Positions 8,266 to 17,017 of a stretch of DNA of 64,000 nt are shown here, piece after piece. A program made the translations under genes and the position numbers. Where the stretch lies: positions 1,434,501 to 1,498,500 of the forward strand of contig NZ_CP044426.1 in assembly GCF_008824185.1 (NCBI RefSeq), read 5' to 3'. The first letter of the stretch is position 1, and each line of letters begins with the position of its first letter. Below the pieces are notes generated by a model that saw only the letters and a list, made by a program, of their open reading frames with translations, did not search any database and was not told where the DNA came from. Source of the stretch: Paracoccus pantotrophus (GTDB lineage Bacteria; Pseudomonadota; Alphaproteobacteria; Rhodobacterales; Rhodobacteraceae).

Positions 8266-8858
8266 GCCAGCACCACCCCCGCCTTGCGCATCGCCTCGCG
8301 CGCCGCCTCGCGCGAGCCGTTCAGGTCGATGGCGCGGGTGGCCTCCTCGATCACGGTGGCGCGAAAGCCCAGCTTGGCGGCGTCGATGGCCGACCAGGCG
8401 ACACAGAAGTCATGCGCGAGGCCCACGAAGGCCAGGTCGTCCATGCCGCGGTCGCGCAAATATCCGGCCAGGCCGGTGGGGGTGCGATGGTCGTTCTCGA
8501 AGAACGCGGAATAGCTGTCGATCTGCAGCCGGAACCCCTTGCGGATCACCAGATCGGCGCAATCGACGGCCAGCGTCGGATGAAACCCCGCCCCCGCCGA
8601 GCCGATCACGCAATGCGCCGGCCACAGCACCTGCGGGCCGTAGGGCATCTCGACTTGCGAAAATGCCGCTGCGCCGGGATGGTTGTCGGCAAAGCTGGCA
8701 TGGTCCTGCGGATGCCAGTCCTGGGTCAGCACCACGGTGTCGAAATCGGCCATCAGGTCGTTGACCCCTGCCACGATCTCGTCCCCGCCGGCGACCGCCA
8801 GCCGGCCGCCGGGACAGAAATCCAGCTGCATGTCGATGACGATCAGGGCCCGTGCCAT
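8262..8858 (-). CDS. pncA: Nicotinamidase
   Basis: PncA hydrolyses nicotinamide to nicotinate and ammonia, feeding PncB. The 198-residue isochorismatase-fold protein shows the catalytic Asp in VIDMQLDFCPGG (Asp9 or nearby), the metal-binding DWHPQDHASF, the lysine-containing VIRKGF, and the nucleophile Cys in HDFCVAWSA. Its length fits the family. The ATG at 8858 is preceded by AGGAGAGG at good spacing. It is the first gene of the pncA-pncB operon and is divergent from trhO. Overall, nadE, pncB and pncA cover conversion of nicotinamide to NAD except for the NadD adenylyltransferase, which is not in this window. Confidence 0.95.
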   Translation of the reverse strand: MARALIVIDMQLDFCPGGRLAVAGGDEIVAGVNDLMADFDTVVLTQDWHPQDHASFADNHPGAAAFSQVEMPYGPQVLWPAHCVIGSAGAGFHPTLAVDCADLVIRKGFRLQIDSYSAFFENDHRTPTGLAGYLRDRGMDDLAFVGLAHDFCVAWSAIDAAKLGFRATVIEEATRAIDLNGSREAAREAMRKAGVVLA

Positions 8859-8957
8859 GGCGCCTCTCCTGTTTCCCAGGAAAATTGGTAGGCGCAGGCG
8901 GCGGGGGCGTCAATGCGGCAACTTGATTGCACATCCTTGCGGCGCTATGGCCAGCCC

Positions 8958-9863
8958 ATGCTGATCGTCGCCGCGCTTTACCATTTCACCCGCTTTCCCG
9001 ACCCTCAGGCGCTGAAGCCGCCGCTGGCCAAATGCGCCTGCACGAACGGGGTCAGGGGCACCTTGCTGCTGGCGCCCGAGGGGATCAACGGCACCATCGC
9101 CGGCACCCGCGAAGGCATCGACGCGGTGCTGGCGCATATCCGCGCCCTGCCCGGCTGCGCGGGGCTGGAATGGAAGGAAAGCACCGCCGAGGCCATGCCC
9201 TTCGGCCGCATGAAGGTCCGCCTGAAGCGCGAGATCGTCACCATGGGCCAGCCCGAGGTGGACCCCACCGCCGCGGTCGGGCGCTATGTCGCGCCGCAGG
9301 ACTGGAATGCGCTGATCAGCGCCCCCGACGTGGCGGTGATCGACACCCGCAACGATTACGAGGTCGAGATCGGCTCCTTCGCCGGCGCCGTCGATCCCGG
9401 CACCCGCAGCTTCCGCGACTTTCCCGCCTGGTGGCGCGAGAATGCGCATCGCTTCCACAACAAGCGCATCGCCATGTTCTGCACCGGCGGCATCCGCTGC
9501 GAGAAATCCACCAATTTCCTGCTGGGCGAGGGCGTGGCAGAGGTCTTTCACCTCAAGGGCGGCATCCTGAAATACCTGGAGGAGGTGCCCGAGGAGGAAA
9601 GCCTGTGGCGCGGCGAATGCTTCGTCTTCGACAAGCGGGTGAGCCTGGGCCACGGGCTGCGGCAGGGCCGCTACGACCTGTGCCACGCCTGCCGCCGCCC
9701 GCTGGCGCCCGAGGACCGCACCCGCCCGGAATATGAGCCCGGCGTCTGCTGCCATCGCTGCGCGGGCGAATATAGCGAGGCCGACCGCGCCCGTTTCCGG
9801 GAACGCCAGCGCCAGGCCGAGCGCGGCGAATGCTTTGGGCAGATCGACGAAACCGGAAGCTGA
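8958..9863 (+). CDS. trhO: tRNA uridine(34) hydroxylase TrhO (rhodanese domain, UPF0176)
   Basis: TrhO hydroxylates the wobble uridine of a set of tRNAs, the first step towards 5-carboxymethoxy or 5-methoxyuridine, using oxygen. The 301-residue protein has the N-terminal acylphosphatase-like domain (LLAPEGINGTIAG), a rhodanese domain with the persulfide-type cysteine in FCTGGIRCEKST (about residue 176), and a C-terminal cysteine-rich part (CHACRRPL, CCHRCAG) that may bind metal. The ATG at 8958 gives the family-like start LIVAALYHF; an earlier in-frame ATG at 8913 would add 15 residues without similarity. No clear ribosome-binding site precedes 8958, so the start remains slightly uncertain. 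Confidence 0.9.
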   Translation: MLIVAALYHFTRFPDPQALKPPLAKCACTNGVRGTLLLAPEGINGTIAGTREGIDAVLAHIRALPGCAGLEWKESTAEAMPFGRMKVRLKREIVTMGQPEVDPTAAVGRYVAPQDWNALISAPDVAVIDTRNDYEVEIGSFAGAVDPGTRSFRDFPAWWRENAHRFHNKRIAMFCTGGIRCEKSTNFLLGEGVAEVFHLKGGILKYLEEVPEEESLWRGECFVFDKRVSLGHGLRQGRYDLCHACRRPLAPEDRTRPEYEPGVCCHRCAGEYSEADRARFRERQRQAERGECFGQIDETGS

Positions 9864-10081
9864 AACTCGTTCATTATCAATTTGTTAGACAAAATCTCTG
9901 ACCGCGCATCACGCCCAATCACGCCGGCTTGAGCGCGAAGCCCCTGTATCGGCAGGCTTTTTTCATCGCCTTTCATCCCTGCGGCTAACGGGCCGTCACT
10001 TGTCCGTGCCACGACCCCGCCAAGCCTTCCAATCCCGGCCCCGGGTGGTAGGCAGACGGTCCGAGTTAAATGGAGAACACC

Positions 10082-10681
10082 ATGAAGAAAGTCGGATACG
10101 CAGCTTTGGTTTCGCTGATCGCCGGTGGCGCCTATGCGGGTGGCTATGTCGCCCCCGTGGTCGAGCAGCCGGTCGTGGCACCGGCGCCCGTGACGACCGT
10201 TTCGGACAGCGACTGGACGGGCTTCTATGCCGGTCTGCAATACGGCAAGGGCAGCGGCGACCTGAGCAATCGCGGCGCGCTGGCCGATTTCGGCGATTAC
10301 GACGGCTATGGCCTGCATGCGGGCTATCAGCACGACCTGGGCCGCTTCGTGCTGGGCGGCGAACTGGACTACAACAAGATCTCGCCCGACGAGAACTATG
10401 ACGACGGCGACCTGACCCGGCTGCGGCTGCGTGCCGGTGCCGACATGGGCCGCTTCCTGCCCTATGTCACGCTGGGCGCGGCCAAGATCTCGGTCGATGA
10501 TTTCTCGGAAACCGGGCTGACCTATGGTCTCGGCGCCGATTTCAAAGTCACCGAGCGCTTCACCGTCGGCGCGGAATACAGCCGCAGCGACTTCAAGGAC
10601 GTGCTGGAGGACGAAACCGGCATCAGCGGCCGCGACCTGGACACCGATCTGGTGCAGCTGCGCGCCTCGTATCGGTTCTGA
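10082..10681 (+). CDS. Outer-membrane beta-barrel protein (OmpA-like/porin family)
   Basis: A 199-residue protein with a signal peptide (MKKVGYAALVSLIAGGAYA) followed by a short proline-rich linker and an eight-stranded-type barrel. Evidence for the barrel is the opening DWTGFYAGLQYGKG, alternating polar and aromatic segments (YGLHAGYQHDLG, RFVLGGELDYNK, LRLRAGADMG), and the C-terminal aromatic residue in LVQLRASYRF, the usual insertion signal for the BAM machinery. GGAG lies eight bases before the ATG at 10082. A strong terminator follows. It carries no peptidoglycan-binding domain, so it is the small surface-antigen type. Function is not defined beyond this; the 218 bp upstream contain no gene. 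Confidence 0.85.
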   Translation: MKKVGYAALVSLIAGGAYAGGYVAPVVEQPVVAPAPVTTVSDSDWTGFYAGLQYGKGSGDLSNRGALADFGDYDGYGLHAGYQHDLGRFVLGGELDYNKISPDENYDDGDLTRLRLRAGADMGRFLPYVTLGAAKISVDDFSETGLTYGLGADFKVTERFTVGAEYSRSDFKDVLEDETGISGRDLDTDLVQLRASYRF

Positions 10682-10699
10682 TCCCGACGCAACAGGCAA

Positions 10700-10730
10700 G
10701 GCGCCCCCGATCCGGGGGCGCCTTTGGTTT
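10700..10730 (+). terminator. Rho-independent terminator between the barrel protein and maeB
   Basis: A perfect nine-base stem, GGCGCCCCC (10700-10708) with GGGGGCGCC (10714-10722), encloses the loop GATCC and is followed by TTTGGTTT. It ends transcription of the outer-membrane gene. Being a perfect hairpin between convergent genes, it may also serve maeB from the other side, although the T-run there is poor. Confidence 0.85.
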
Positions 10731-10738
10731 GGGGCGGG

Positions 10739-13021
10739 TTACTTCACCTGTCCCAGCCGTCCCGCGGCGATGGCGGCCATGTTCAGGATGTCGTTCACCG
10801 TCGAACCGGTCGAGCAGATCTGGATCGGCTGCGGCACCCCGGTCAGGATCGGCCCGATCACCGTCGCCCCGGCCATTTCCTGCAAGAGCTTCACCGAGAT
10901 CGAGGCCGAGTGCCGCGCCGGCACCACCAGCACATTGGCCGGCCCCTTGAGCCGCGAGAACGGGTATTTCGCCGCCTGCGACGGGTTCAACGCCACGTCC
11001 ACGGTCATCTCGCCCTCATATTCGAAATCGACGCGGCGGGCGTCCAGCACCTCGGTCGCATGGGCCATCTTCACCGCGCGCTCGCTGATCGGGTAGCCGA
11101 AGTTCGAAAACGACAGAAAGGCCACGCGCGGCTCCAGCCCCAGGCCGCGCGCGACATGGGCGCCGCGGGTGGCGATGTCGGCCAGATCCTCGGCCTCGGG
11201 CCATTCATGGACCAGCGTGTCGCCCATCAGGATCACCCGGCCATTGTGCAGGACCGCGGTGATGCCCACCGCGCCGTCGGCCGGGGTCACGTCGAAGACC
11301 GTGCCGATTTGGGCCAGCACATGCGCGTTCTTGCGCGTGGCCCCCGTCACCAGCCCGTCGCCATGGCCATGCGCCAGCATCAGCGAGGCAAAGACATGGC
11401 GGTCGCGATTGGCCAGCTTGACCGCGTCCTCGCGGTCATGGCCCTTGCGCTGCAGGCGGGCATAAAGCGTCTCGTGATATTGCTCGAGATGGCGGGAATT
11501 GCCGGCATTGACCACGGTGATCTCGCGCGCGGCGTCGCCCAGGCCGGCGGCCTCCAGCTTTTCACGCACGTCGCTTTCCCGGCCGACGACGATGGACTGG
11601 CCCATGCCGCCGCGCTGCCAGGCCACGGCGGCGCGCAGCACCCGCAGGTCGTCCCCCTCGGCAAAGATCATCCGGGCCTGGGCCTGGCGGGCGCGGGCAT
11701 GGATGCCCTGCAGGATCGCCGCGGTCGGGTCCATGCGCGCCTTGAGCGACTGGACATAGCCCTCCATGTCGATGATCGGGCGGCGGGCGACGCCGGTATC
11801 CATCCCCGCGCGCGCCACCGCCGGCGGCACGACATGGATCAGCCGCGGGTCGAAGGGCGTCGGGATGATGTAGTCGCGGCCGAATTGCAGCTTGCGGCCG
11901 TAGGCGACGGCGACCTCGTCCGGCACGTCCTCGCGCGCCAGTTCCGCCAGCGCGCGGGCGCAGGCGATCTTCATCTCGTCATTGATGGCGCGGGCATGGA
12001 TGTCCAGCGCGCCGCGGAACAGATAGGGAAAGCCCAGGACGTTGTTGACCTGGTTCGGATAGTCCGAGCGGCCGGTGGCGACGATGGCGTCGGGGCGGAC
12101 GGCATGCGCCTCCTCGGGGGTGATCTCGGGATCGGGGTTGGCCATGGCGAAGATGACCGGGTTCTCGGCCATGGACAGCACCATGTCCTGCGTCACCGCT
12201 CCCTTGGCCGAGACGCCCAGGAACACGTCGGCGCCCTGCATCGCCTCGTCCAGCGTGCGCGCCTCGGTCACGACGGCATGGGCGGATTTCCACTGGTTCA
12301 TGCCCTCGGTGCGGCCCTGCCAGATCACGCCCTTGGTGTCGCACATGATACAGTTCTCATGCCGCGCGCCCATGGATTTCAGCAGCTCCAGGCAGGCGAT
12401 GCCGGCGGCGCCGGCGCCGTTCAGCACGATCTTCACGTCCTCGATCTTCTTGCCCGACAGTTCCAGCGCGTTGATCAGCCCCGCCGCGCAGATCACCGCC
12501 GTGCCGTGCTGGTCGTCATGGAAGACCGGGATGTCCATGACCTCTTTCAGCCGCTGCTCGATGATGAAGCATTCCGGCGCCTTGATGTCCTCGAGGTTGA
12601 TGCCGCCGAAGGTCGGGCCCATCAGCCGCACCGCATTGATGATCTCGTCCGGATCCTCGGTATCCAGCTCGATGTCGATCGCGTTCACATCGGCGAAACG
12701 CTTGAACAGGACCGCCTTGCCCTCCATCACCGGCTTCGAGGCCAGCGCGCCCAGGTTCCCCAGCCCCAGGATGGCGGTGCCGTTCGAGATCACCGCGACC
12801 ATGTTGCCCTTGACGGTATAGTCATAGGCGGTCTCGGGCCGCTCGGCGATGGCCTCGACCGGGACCGCCACGCCGGGGGAATAGGCCAGCGACAGGTCGC
12901 GCTGCGTCGCCATCGGGGTCGAGGCCACGATGTCGTATTTGCCCGGACGGGGTTCCAGGTGATAGGCCAGAGCCTCTTCCCGCGTGATGCGGGACTTGCG
13001 CGGGGTGTTGTCGTCGCTCAT
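10739..13021 (-). CDS. maeB: NADP-dependent malic enzyme with C-terminal phosphotransacetylase-like domain
   Basis: MaeB oxidatively decarboxylates malate to pyruvate and supplies NADPH. The protein is 760 residues, the size of the fused enterobacterial form. The N-terminal malic part shows TQRDLSLAYSPGVAVPVEAI, a catalytic lysine region, and the dinucleotide motif GAGAAGIACLELL; the C-terminal 330 residues resemble phosphate acetyltransferase, a part known in this family to be regulatory and to bind acetyl-CoA rather than catalyse. AGGAGG sits eight bases before the ATG at 13021; longer open frame to 13135 has no such site. The downstream end faces the outer-membrane protein gene and shares its terminator region. 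Confidence 0.95.
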   Translation of the reverse strand: MSDDNTPRKSRITREEALAYHLEPRPGKYDIVASTPMATQRDLSLAYSPGVAVPVEAIAERPETAYDYTVKGNMVAVISNGTAILGLGNLGALASKPVMEGKAVLFKRFADVNAIDIELDTEDPDEIINAVRLMGPTFGGINLEDIKAPECFIIEQRLKEVMDIPVFHDDQHGTAVICAAGLINALELSGKKIEDVKIVLNGAGAAGIACLELLKSMGARHENCIMCDTKGVIWQGRTEGMNQWKSAHAVVTEARTLDEAMQGADVFLGVSAKGAVTQDMVLSMAENPVIFAMANPDPEITPEEAHAVRPDAIVATGRSDYPNQVNNVLGFPYLFRGALDIHARAINDEMKIACARALAELAREDVPDEVAVAYGRKLQFGRDYIIPTPFDPRLIHVVPPAVARAGMDTGVARRPIIDMEGYVQSLKARMDPTAAILQGIHARARQAQARMIFAEGDDLRVLRAAVAWQRGGMGQSIVVGRESDVREKLEAAGLGDAAREITVVNAGNSRHLEQYHETLYARLQRKGHDREDAVKLANRDRHVFASLMLAHGHGDGLVTGATRKNAHVLAQIGTVFDVTPADGAVGITAVLHNGRVILMGDTLVHEWPEAEDLADIATRGAHVARGLGLEPRVAFLSFSNFGYPISERAVKMAHATEVLDARRVDFEYEGEMTVDVALNPSQAAKYPFSRLKGPANVLVVPARHSASISVKLLQEMAGATVIGPILTGVPQPIQICSTGSTVNDILNMAAIAAGRLGQVK

Positions 13022-13106
13022 CCGGTGCCTCCTCCTCGTGACGTTCCGGCAGCAATAGCGCCAGGCCACGCGGAACCGGAAGGGGTAAAATGCCGGCCGG
13101 CACGCC

Positions 13107-14477
13107 TCAGGGGGACATCGCGGCCAGCACTGCATCGCGATGGCCGCTCAGCGCCGTCGCCGCCGCGACAAGGGCGAGTGCGGCGGCGATCAGGTCGTGG
13201 CGCGGATCCCAGCAACCATGCCGCCGCGCCAGCCAGACCGTCGCCGGATAGCACAACAGCTGCGCCAGCGCCTGCCCGATCAACAGCCCCGGCAGGCCGT
13301 AAAGCACCGCCCCCCCCGCGACCAGCGCGAAATAGATCGCCGCGCGGGTGGATTGCACGACGAAGAAGCCGCGTGAATCCCCGGCCGCCAGCGCCGCCGA
13401 TTCATAGCTCAGCGGGATGACCTGCAGCATCTGGATGCAGGCGATGGCGACCAGGATGCCCCCCGCCGCGGCATAGCGCGGGTCATAGAGCAGCTCGACC
13501 AGGGGCGGGCCGGCCCAGGCCAGCGCCACCGCCACCGCCAGCAGCAGCGCCGTCAGCCCGGCGCGGGTACGGGCCAGGATGCGGGCGTTCTCGGCGCTTT
13601 CGGCCGGCGGATGCTGGCGATACATCGGGATGAACAGCCGCCCGGCGATCGACGACCCCAGCATGGCCGGCACCGTGGCCAGGAACAGGCCGATATTGTA
13701 GATGCCCAGCTGGTTCAGCGTCAGCACCCGCCCCAGGATGATCCGGTCGCCCTGAAACAGCAGGAAGCCGCAGATAGTGCTGAAAAAGATCCACTTGCCG
13801 AATTTCATCACCTCGGCGCGGGCCTCGGGCTCCATCCGCAGCCGGTTGCGGTGTCCGGGCAGGAACAGCCGGAACATCAGCAGCTGGACCAGCGCGCCCA
13901 GCACATTGCCCCAGACCAGCGCCCAGACCGATTGCAGGATCAGCGCCGCGGCGACGGTCAGCAGGATGCCGATCAGCTGGTTGCACAGCTCGATCACCGT
14001 CAGCCGGCCCAGCTGCAAATGGCGCGCGGCCGTGTCGATGCGGGTCGGAAGGAGGCCGCCGACGATCATCGAGCAGGCCGCAGCCGGAAACACCCAGCCG
14101 AACAGCGGCGCGTCGTAAAAGACCGCCAACGGCCAGGCCATGACCATGGCCGCGCCGAAGATCAGGAAGCCCCGGATGATCTTCAGCGTCCAGATCGTGT
14201 CGAGGAAATCCGGCTCGTCGCCGCGCTTGCTCTGCATGATCGAGGGGCCGAAGCCCATGTCGCTGAACATGGTCAGGCCGATCAGGAAACTGGTGACCAG
14301 CGCCATCAGGCCGAAATCGTCGGGGCTGAGGATGCGGGTCAGGATCAGGTTCGAGCCCAGGCGCATGATCTGGCCCAGGCCGAAATTGGCCATGGACCAG
14401 GCCCCGCTGCCCAGGGCCCGCGAGGCGAAGCTGCGGCCCGGCGCGGCGGCGGTTTCGCTTCCGCCCTGCCCGCTCAT
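13107..14477 (-). CDS. Polysaccharide flippase, Wzx/MOP superfamily
   Basis: A 456-residue integral membrane protein of the MOP superfamily, expected to move lipid-linked oligosaccharide across the inner membrane. The N-terminus carries the family pattern ALGSGAWSMANFGLGQIMRLGSNLILTR in shortened form and the segment ILSPDDFGLMALV, with hydrophobic segments repeated along the length. The ATG at 14477 is chosen because its A is the last base of the upstream gene's TGA (TGATG), giving tight coupling with the chain-length gene. It is the last gene of a three-gene transcript with the CpsD-like and Wzz-like genes. An extension to 14549 would run through the neighbour. Confidence 0.85.
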   Translation of the reverse strand: MSGQGGSETAAAPGRSFASRALGSGAWSMANFGLGQIMRLGSNLILTRILSPDDFGLMALVTSFLIGLTMFSDMGFGPSIMQSKRGDEPDFLDTIWTLKIIRGFLIFGAAMVMAWPLAVFYDAPLFGWVFPAAACSMIVGGLLPTRIDTAARHLQLGRLTVIELCNQLIGILLTVAAALILQSVWALVWGNVLGALVQLLMFRLFLPGHRNRLRMEPEARAEVMKFGKWIFFSTICGFLLFQGDRIILGRVLTLNQLGIYNIGLFLATVPAMLGSSIAGRLFIPMYRQHPPAESAENARILARTRAGLTALLLAVAVALAWAGPPLVELLYDPRYAAAGGILVAIACIQMLQVIPLSYESAALAAGDSRGFFVVQSTRAAIYFALVAGGAVLYGLPGLLIGQALAQLLCYPATVWLARRHGCWDPRHDLIAAALALVAAATALSGHRDAVLAAMSP

Positions 14478-15979
14478 CAGCCCATCCCGTCGGTCGGCAT
14501 CGGCACGACGCCGGGCGAAGGCAGGCCGGGCACCTTGCCGATCATCCACAGCGCGACCAGGACGCCCAGCACCAGAAGCAGGACCATATAGATGTTGCGC
14601 AGCCGGCGCCGGCGCAGGTCGGCCGCCGTCTGCCGATAGGGCAAGGAAATCACCGGCCGGGTTCCGGTGGCACGGGCGAATTGCTCGCTGCGCCGCAAGA
14701 CCGGGTTCAGCAACTCCAGGACAAAGGCCGCGGCCAGCGCCAGCCCGACGCTGACCCCTGCCCCCATCACCGCGCTTTTCTTGCGGTTCGACATGGCGGG
14801 ATATTCCGGCGGCAAGGCACGCTCCAGCAGCACGAAACGCTCGGCCTGGTCGTTTTGCATCAGCATCTGCTGGGTTTCGACCTGGGCCAGCTGGCGCGAG
14901 ATCTCGTTATAGCGGTCCTGCAACCGGCGCTGCTGGCGGGTCATCGCCTCAAGCTCGCGGCTGACCTCGGGGGCGCGGGCGCGGGCCCGGTCGATCTCGG
15001 TGCGGCGCAACGCGATCCCGGCCTTCTGTTCGTTCAGCCTGGCCAGCTGGGCCTCGATCAGCTCGGCCTGGCGGCGAACCACGTCCGGTCCGCCGCTGCC
15101 GGTGCCACTGTTGAGCAGCTTCAGGTTTTCCTCCAGCCGCCGGATCTCGGGATGGTCGGGCGCCAGCGTCCGGCGCGCCTGCGCCAGTTCGATCTCGGCG
15201 GTACGGATCTGCTGCACCAGCGAGGCCGAGGGCCGGGCCTCGGCCGCAAGCCCCCCCGCCTCCAGCGACAACCGCTCGCGCTGCAAGGTCATGATGTCGC
15301 GGTCCAGCGCCGTCTCGGTCTCGGTCAGCTGGGCCAGCTGGGTCTGCAGGAATTCCTGCGAACTGGGCAGCGCATCCTCGTTGCGGGCGCTGAACTCGAC
15401 CAGCTTGCGCTCCTGTTCGGACAACTGCTCGTTCAGACGGCGTTCCTCGCTGCGCAGGTATTCCTGCGCCTCCAGGATGCGGGCCTGGCGGTTCTCGCGG
15501 TCGCGGTTGACCACGCTGTTGGCGAAGTCATTGGCGATGGCGGCCGCGGTCGTCGGCGTCTCGGCCTGGGCGGTGATGACGATGGCGGCCAGCGACATGC
15601 GGGAATCGACCGAAACGCCGGGGGCGGCGATGCTTTCGATCCGGGTCGAGTTGCGCAGCGCCACCAGCTTTTCCGACTCGCTCAGCGGGGTGCCGGCGAA
15701 CAGCCCCAGCCGCTCGATCACCTCGCGCAGGTTGGCGCGCGCCATCAGGCGCTGTTCGATCAGCTGCACCCGGCGCGAGGCAGGCAGCGAACTGTCGCTG
15801 CCCTGGTCGATGGCGGCCGGCATGTCCAGCTGGATCACCGCCGAGGCCTCGTAGACGCGGGGCGAGGAAACGATCAGGTAGAACGAGGTCAGCACGCCCA
15901 GGACCACGATCGTCAGCACCAGCGGCAAGCGCCGCCAGATTATCGAGATCAGATCCTGCAAGGATTGAATCGGTCCCAA
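14477..15979 (-). CDS. Chain-length determinant / exopolysaccharide co-polymerase (Wzz/GumC-like)
   Basis: A 500-residue inner-membrane protein that should set polymer length and help export in a Wzx/Wzy pathway. One transmembrane segment near residues 20-38 is followed by a Wzz-type domain (VYEASAVIQLDMPA), a long periplasmic coiled coil rich in Gln, Glu and Arg (residues about 150-390), and then a second hydrophobic segment near 405 plus a third near 460. The tyrosine-kinase domain found in some homologues is absent and is supplied by the separate CpsD-like gene upstream. The first codon appears to be TTG at 15979, with AGGG nine bases before it; no ATG fits better. A very short gap separates it from the CpsD-like gene. 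Confidence 0.82.
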   Translation of the reverse strand: MGPIQSLQDLISIIWRRLPLVLTIVVLGVLTSFYLIVSSPRVYEASAVIQLDMPAAIDQGSDSSLPASRRVQLIEQRLMARANLREVIERLGLFAGTPLSESEKLVALRNSTRIESIAAPGVSVDSRMSLAAIVITAQAETPTTAAAIANDFANSVVNRDRENRQARILEAQEYLRSEERRLNEQLSEQERKLVEFSARNEDALPSSQEFLQTQLAQLTETETALDRDIMTLQRERLSLEAGGLAAEARPSASLVQQIRTAEIELAQARRTLAPDHPEIRRLEENLKLLNSGTGSGGPDVVRRQAELIEAQLARLNEQKAGIALRRTEIDRARARAPEVSRELEAMTRQQRRLQDRYNEISRQLAQVETQQMLMQNDQAERFVLLERALPPEYPAMSNRKKSAVMGAGVSVGLALAAAFVLELLNPVLRRSEQFARATGTRPVISLPYRQTAADLRRRRLRNIYMVLLLVLGVLVALWMIGKVPGLPSPGVVPMPTDGMG

Positions 15980-16004
15980 ATCTTGAACCCTGTCTATTCG
16001 TTGT

Positions 16005-16709
16005 TCAGTCTTCCGACTTGTTCAGGACCACGCCCATCACCGGCGGCATGCCGACCAGCAGCCTTTCGCATTCCGCCATGTCCGAGGCGGTGCCGCGGCG
16101 CCCGTCGGCGACCAGCAGCAGCGCATCGGCCAGCGGCAGGGCGGCCAGCGCCGCATCCTCGCCCAAAAGGGCGGCGGTGTCGATGACCGCGATCCGGGCG
16201 GGGTGGCGGTCGTGCAGCCGCCGCATGGCCTGGGCCAGCGCCTCGTCCTGCAAAAGCTCGGCCGCGTCCGGCTCGGCCCGGTCCGGGGCCAGGACCGACA
16301 GGTTCGGCGCCTCGTCCACGCGCGAGACCAGCGCGTCCAGATCGCCGCCCCCGGCCAGCGCGGCCGAAACCGCGCTGCAGCCCGGAATGCCCAGCTGGCC
16401 GGCCACGCTGGGGCTGCCCAGATCCAGGTCGATCAGCGTCACCTGCGTATGCGGCTGGCGGGCCAGCGCCAGGGCCAGGTTCACCGCGACGAAGGTGCCG
16501 CCAGCACCCTGCGTCACCGGCACCACGGCAAGCTTGCTCCAGCCGCGGCTGCGCATCTCGCGCAGGATGCGGGTGCGCAACAGCGAAAACCGCTGCGCGC
16601 TGATCTTGGCATGTTTCGCGTCCATGGCGGTCAGGGCCGCCTCGCGCCGGATGAACTTGCTGGAGACATGGCCCTGCGCCGCATCGCGCGCAGCCTGTCC
16701 AACCGGCAT
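16005..16709 (-). CDS. CpsD/CapB-like polysaccharide ATPase with degenerate P-loop
   Basis: A 234-residue protein of the MinD/BY-kinase fold that normally partners a Wzz-like co-polymerase. Its place directly before the Wzz gene and segments VTLIDLDLGSPSVAGQLGI and RIAVIDTAALLGED (Walker A' and Walker B regions) support this. The P-loop, however, reads TQGAGGTF where the family has a lysine followed by Ser/Thr (GKS or GKT); the codons are GGT GCT GGC GGC ACC. The C-terminus ends in VVLNKSED with no tyrosine cluster. So ATP hydrolysis and autophosphorylation are doubtful and the protein may be a structural regulator. ATG 16709 is chosen because the recognisable protein starts there; an open frame extends to 17033. 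Confidence 0.75.
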   Translation of the reverse strand: MPVGQAARDAAQGHVSSKFIRREAALTAMDAKHAKISAQRFSLLRTRILREMRSRGWSKLAVVPVTQGAGGTFVAVNLALALARQPHTQVTLIDLDLGSPSVAGQLGIPGCSAVSAALAGGGDLDALVSRVDEAPNLSVLAPDRAEPDAAELLQDEALAQAMRRLHDRHPARIAVIDTAALLGEDAALAALPLADALLLVADGRRGTASDMAECERLLVGMPPVMGVVLNKSED

Positions 16710-16837
16710 CCTGTCCGGGTCGTTCCCTTTCGCGGGCGTCAAACCTGTTGCCCCTCTGCCTCTGGTGAAACGGCGCCGTCCCAAGGCCGGCGGCCTGCCG
16801 GTGACTTTCCCGGCAGCGGCATGGTAGCGTCGGGGCC

Positions 16838-17017
16838 ATGAATGCGACAACCCAAAACCGGCCCGATCCCGACAATGCCCGGCATTTCCCGGCGTCGCGC
16901 GGCCATTTGCCCCTGTTGCCGCCGGCCGTCGGCCCCGGCGCGCAATTCGCGGCCCCCGATTGCCGGGCCGCTCGATTCGGCCGCGGCCCGTCCGAAAGCC
17001 CGGCGCCGACCCGATGA
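16838..17017 (+). CDS. Possible small ORF upstream of a GT2 gene
   Basis: A 59-codon frame starts at ATG 16838 and its TGA (17015-17017) overlaps the ATG of the following glycosyltransferase as ATGA, the same arrangement used by many true gene pairs here. The product is Pro/Arg/Ala-rich, hydrophilic, has no recognisable motif and no good ribosome-binding site. It could be a leader ORF coupled to the glycosyltransferase or a chance frame in GC-rich DNA. Otherwise the 304 bp between the divergent CpsD-like and GT2 genes hold only presumed promoters. Confidence 0.2.
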   Translation: MNATTQNRPDPDNARHFPASRGHLPLLPPAVGPGAQFAAPDCRAARFGRGPSESPAPTR

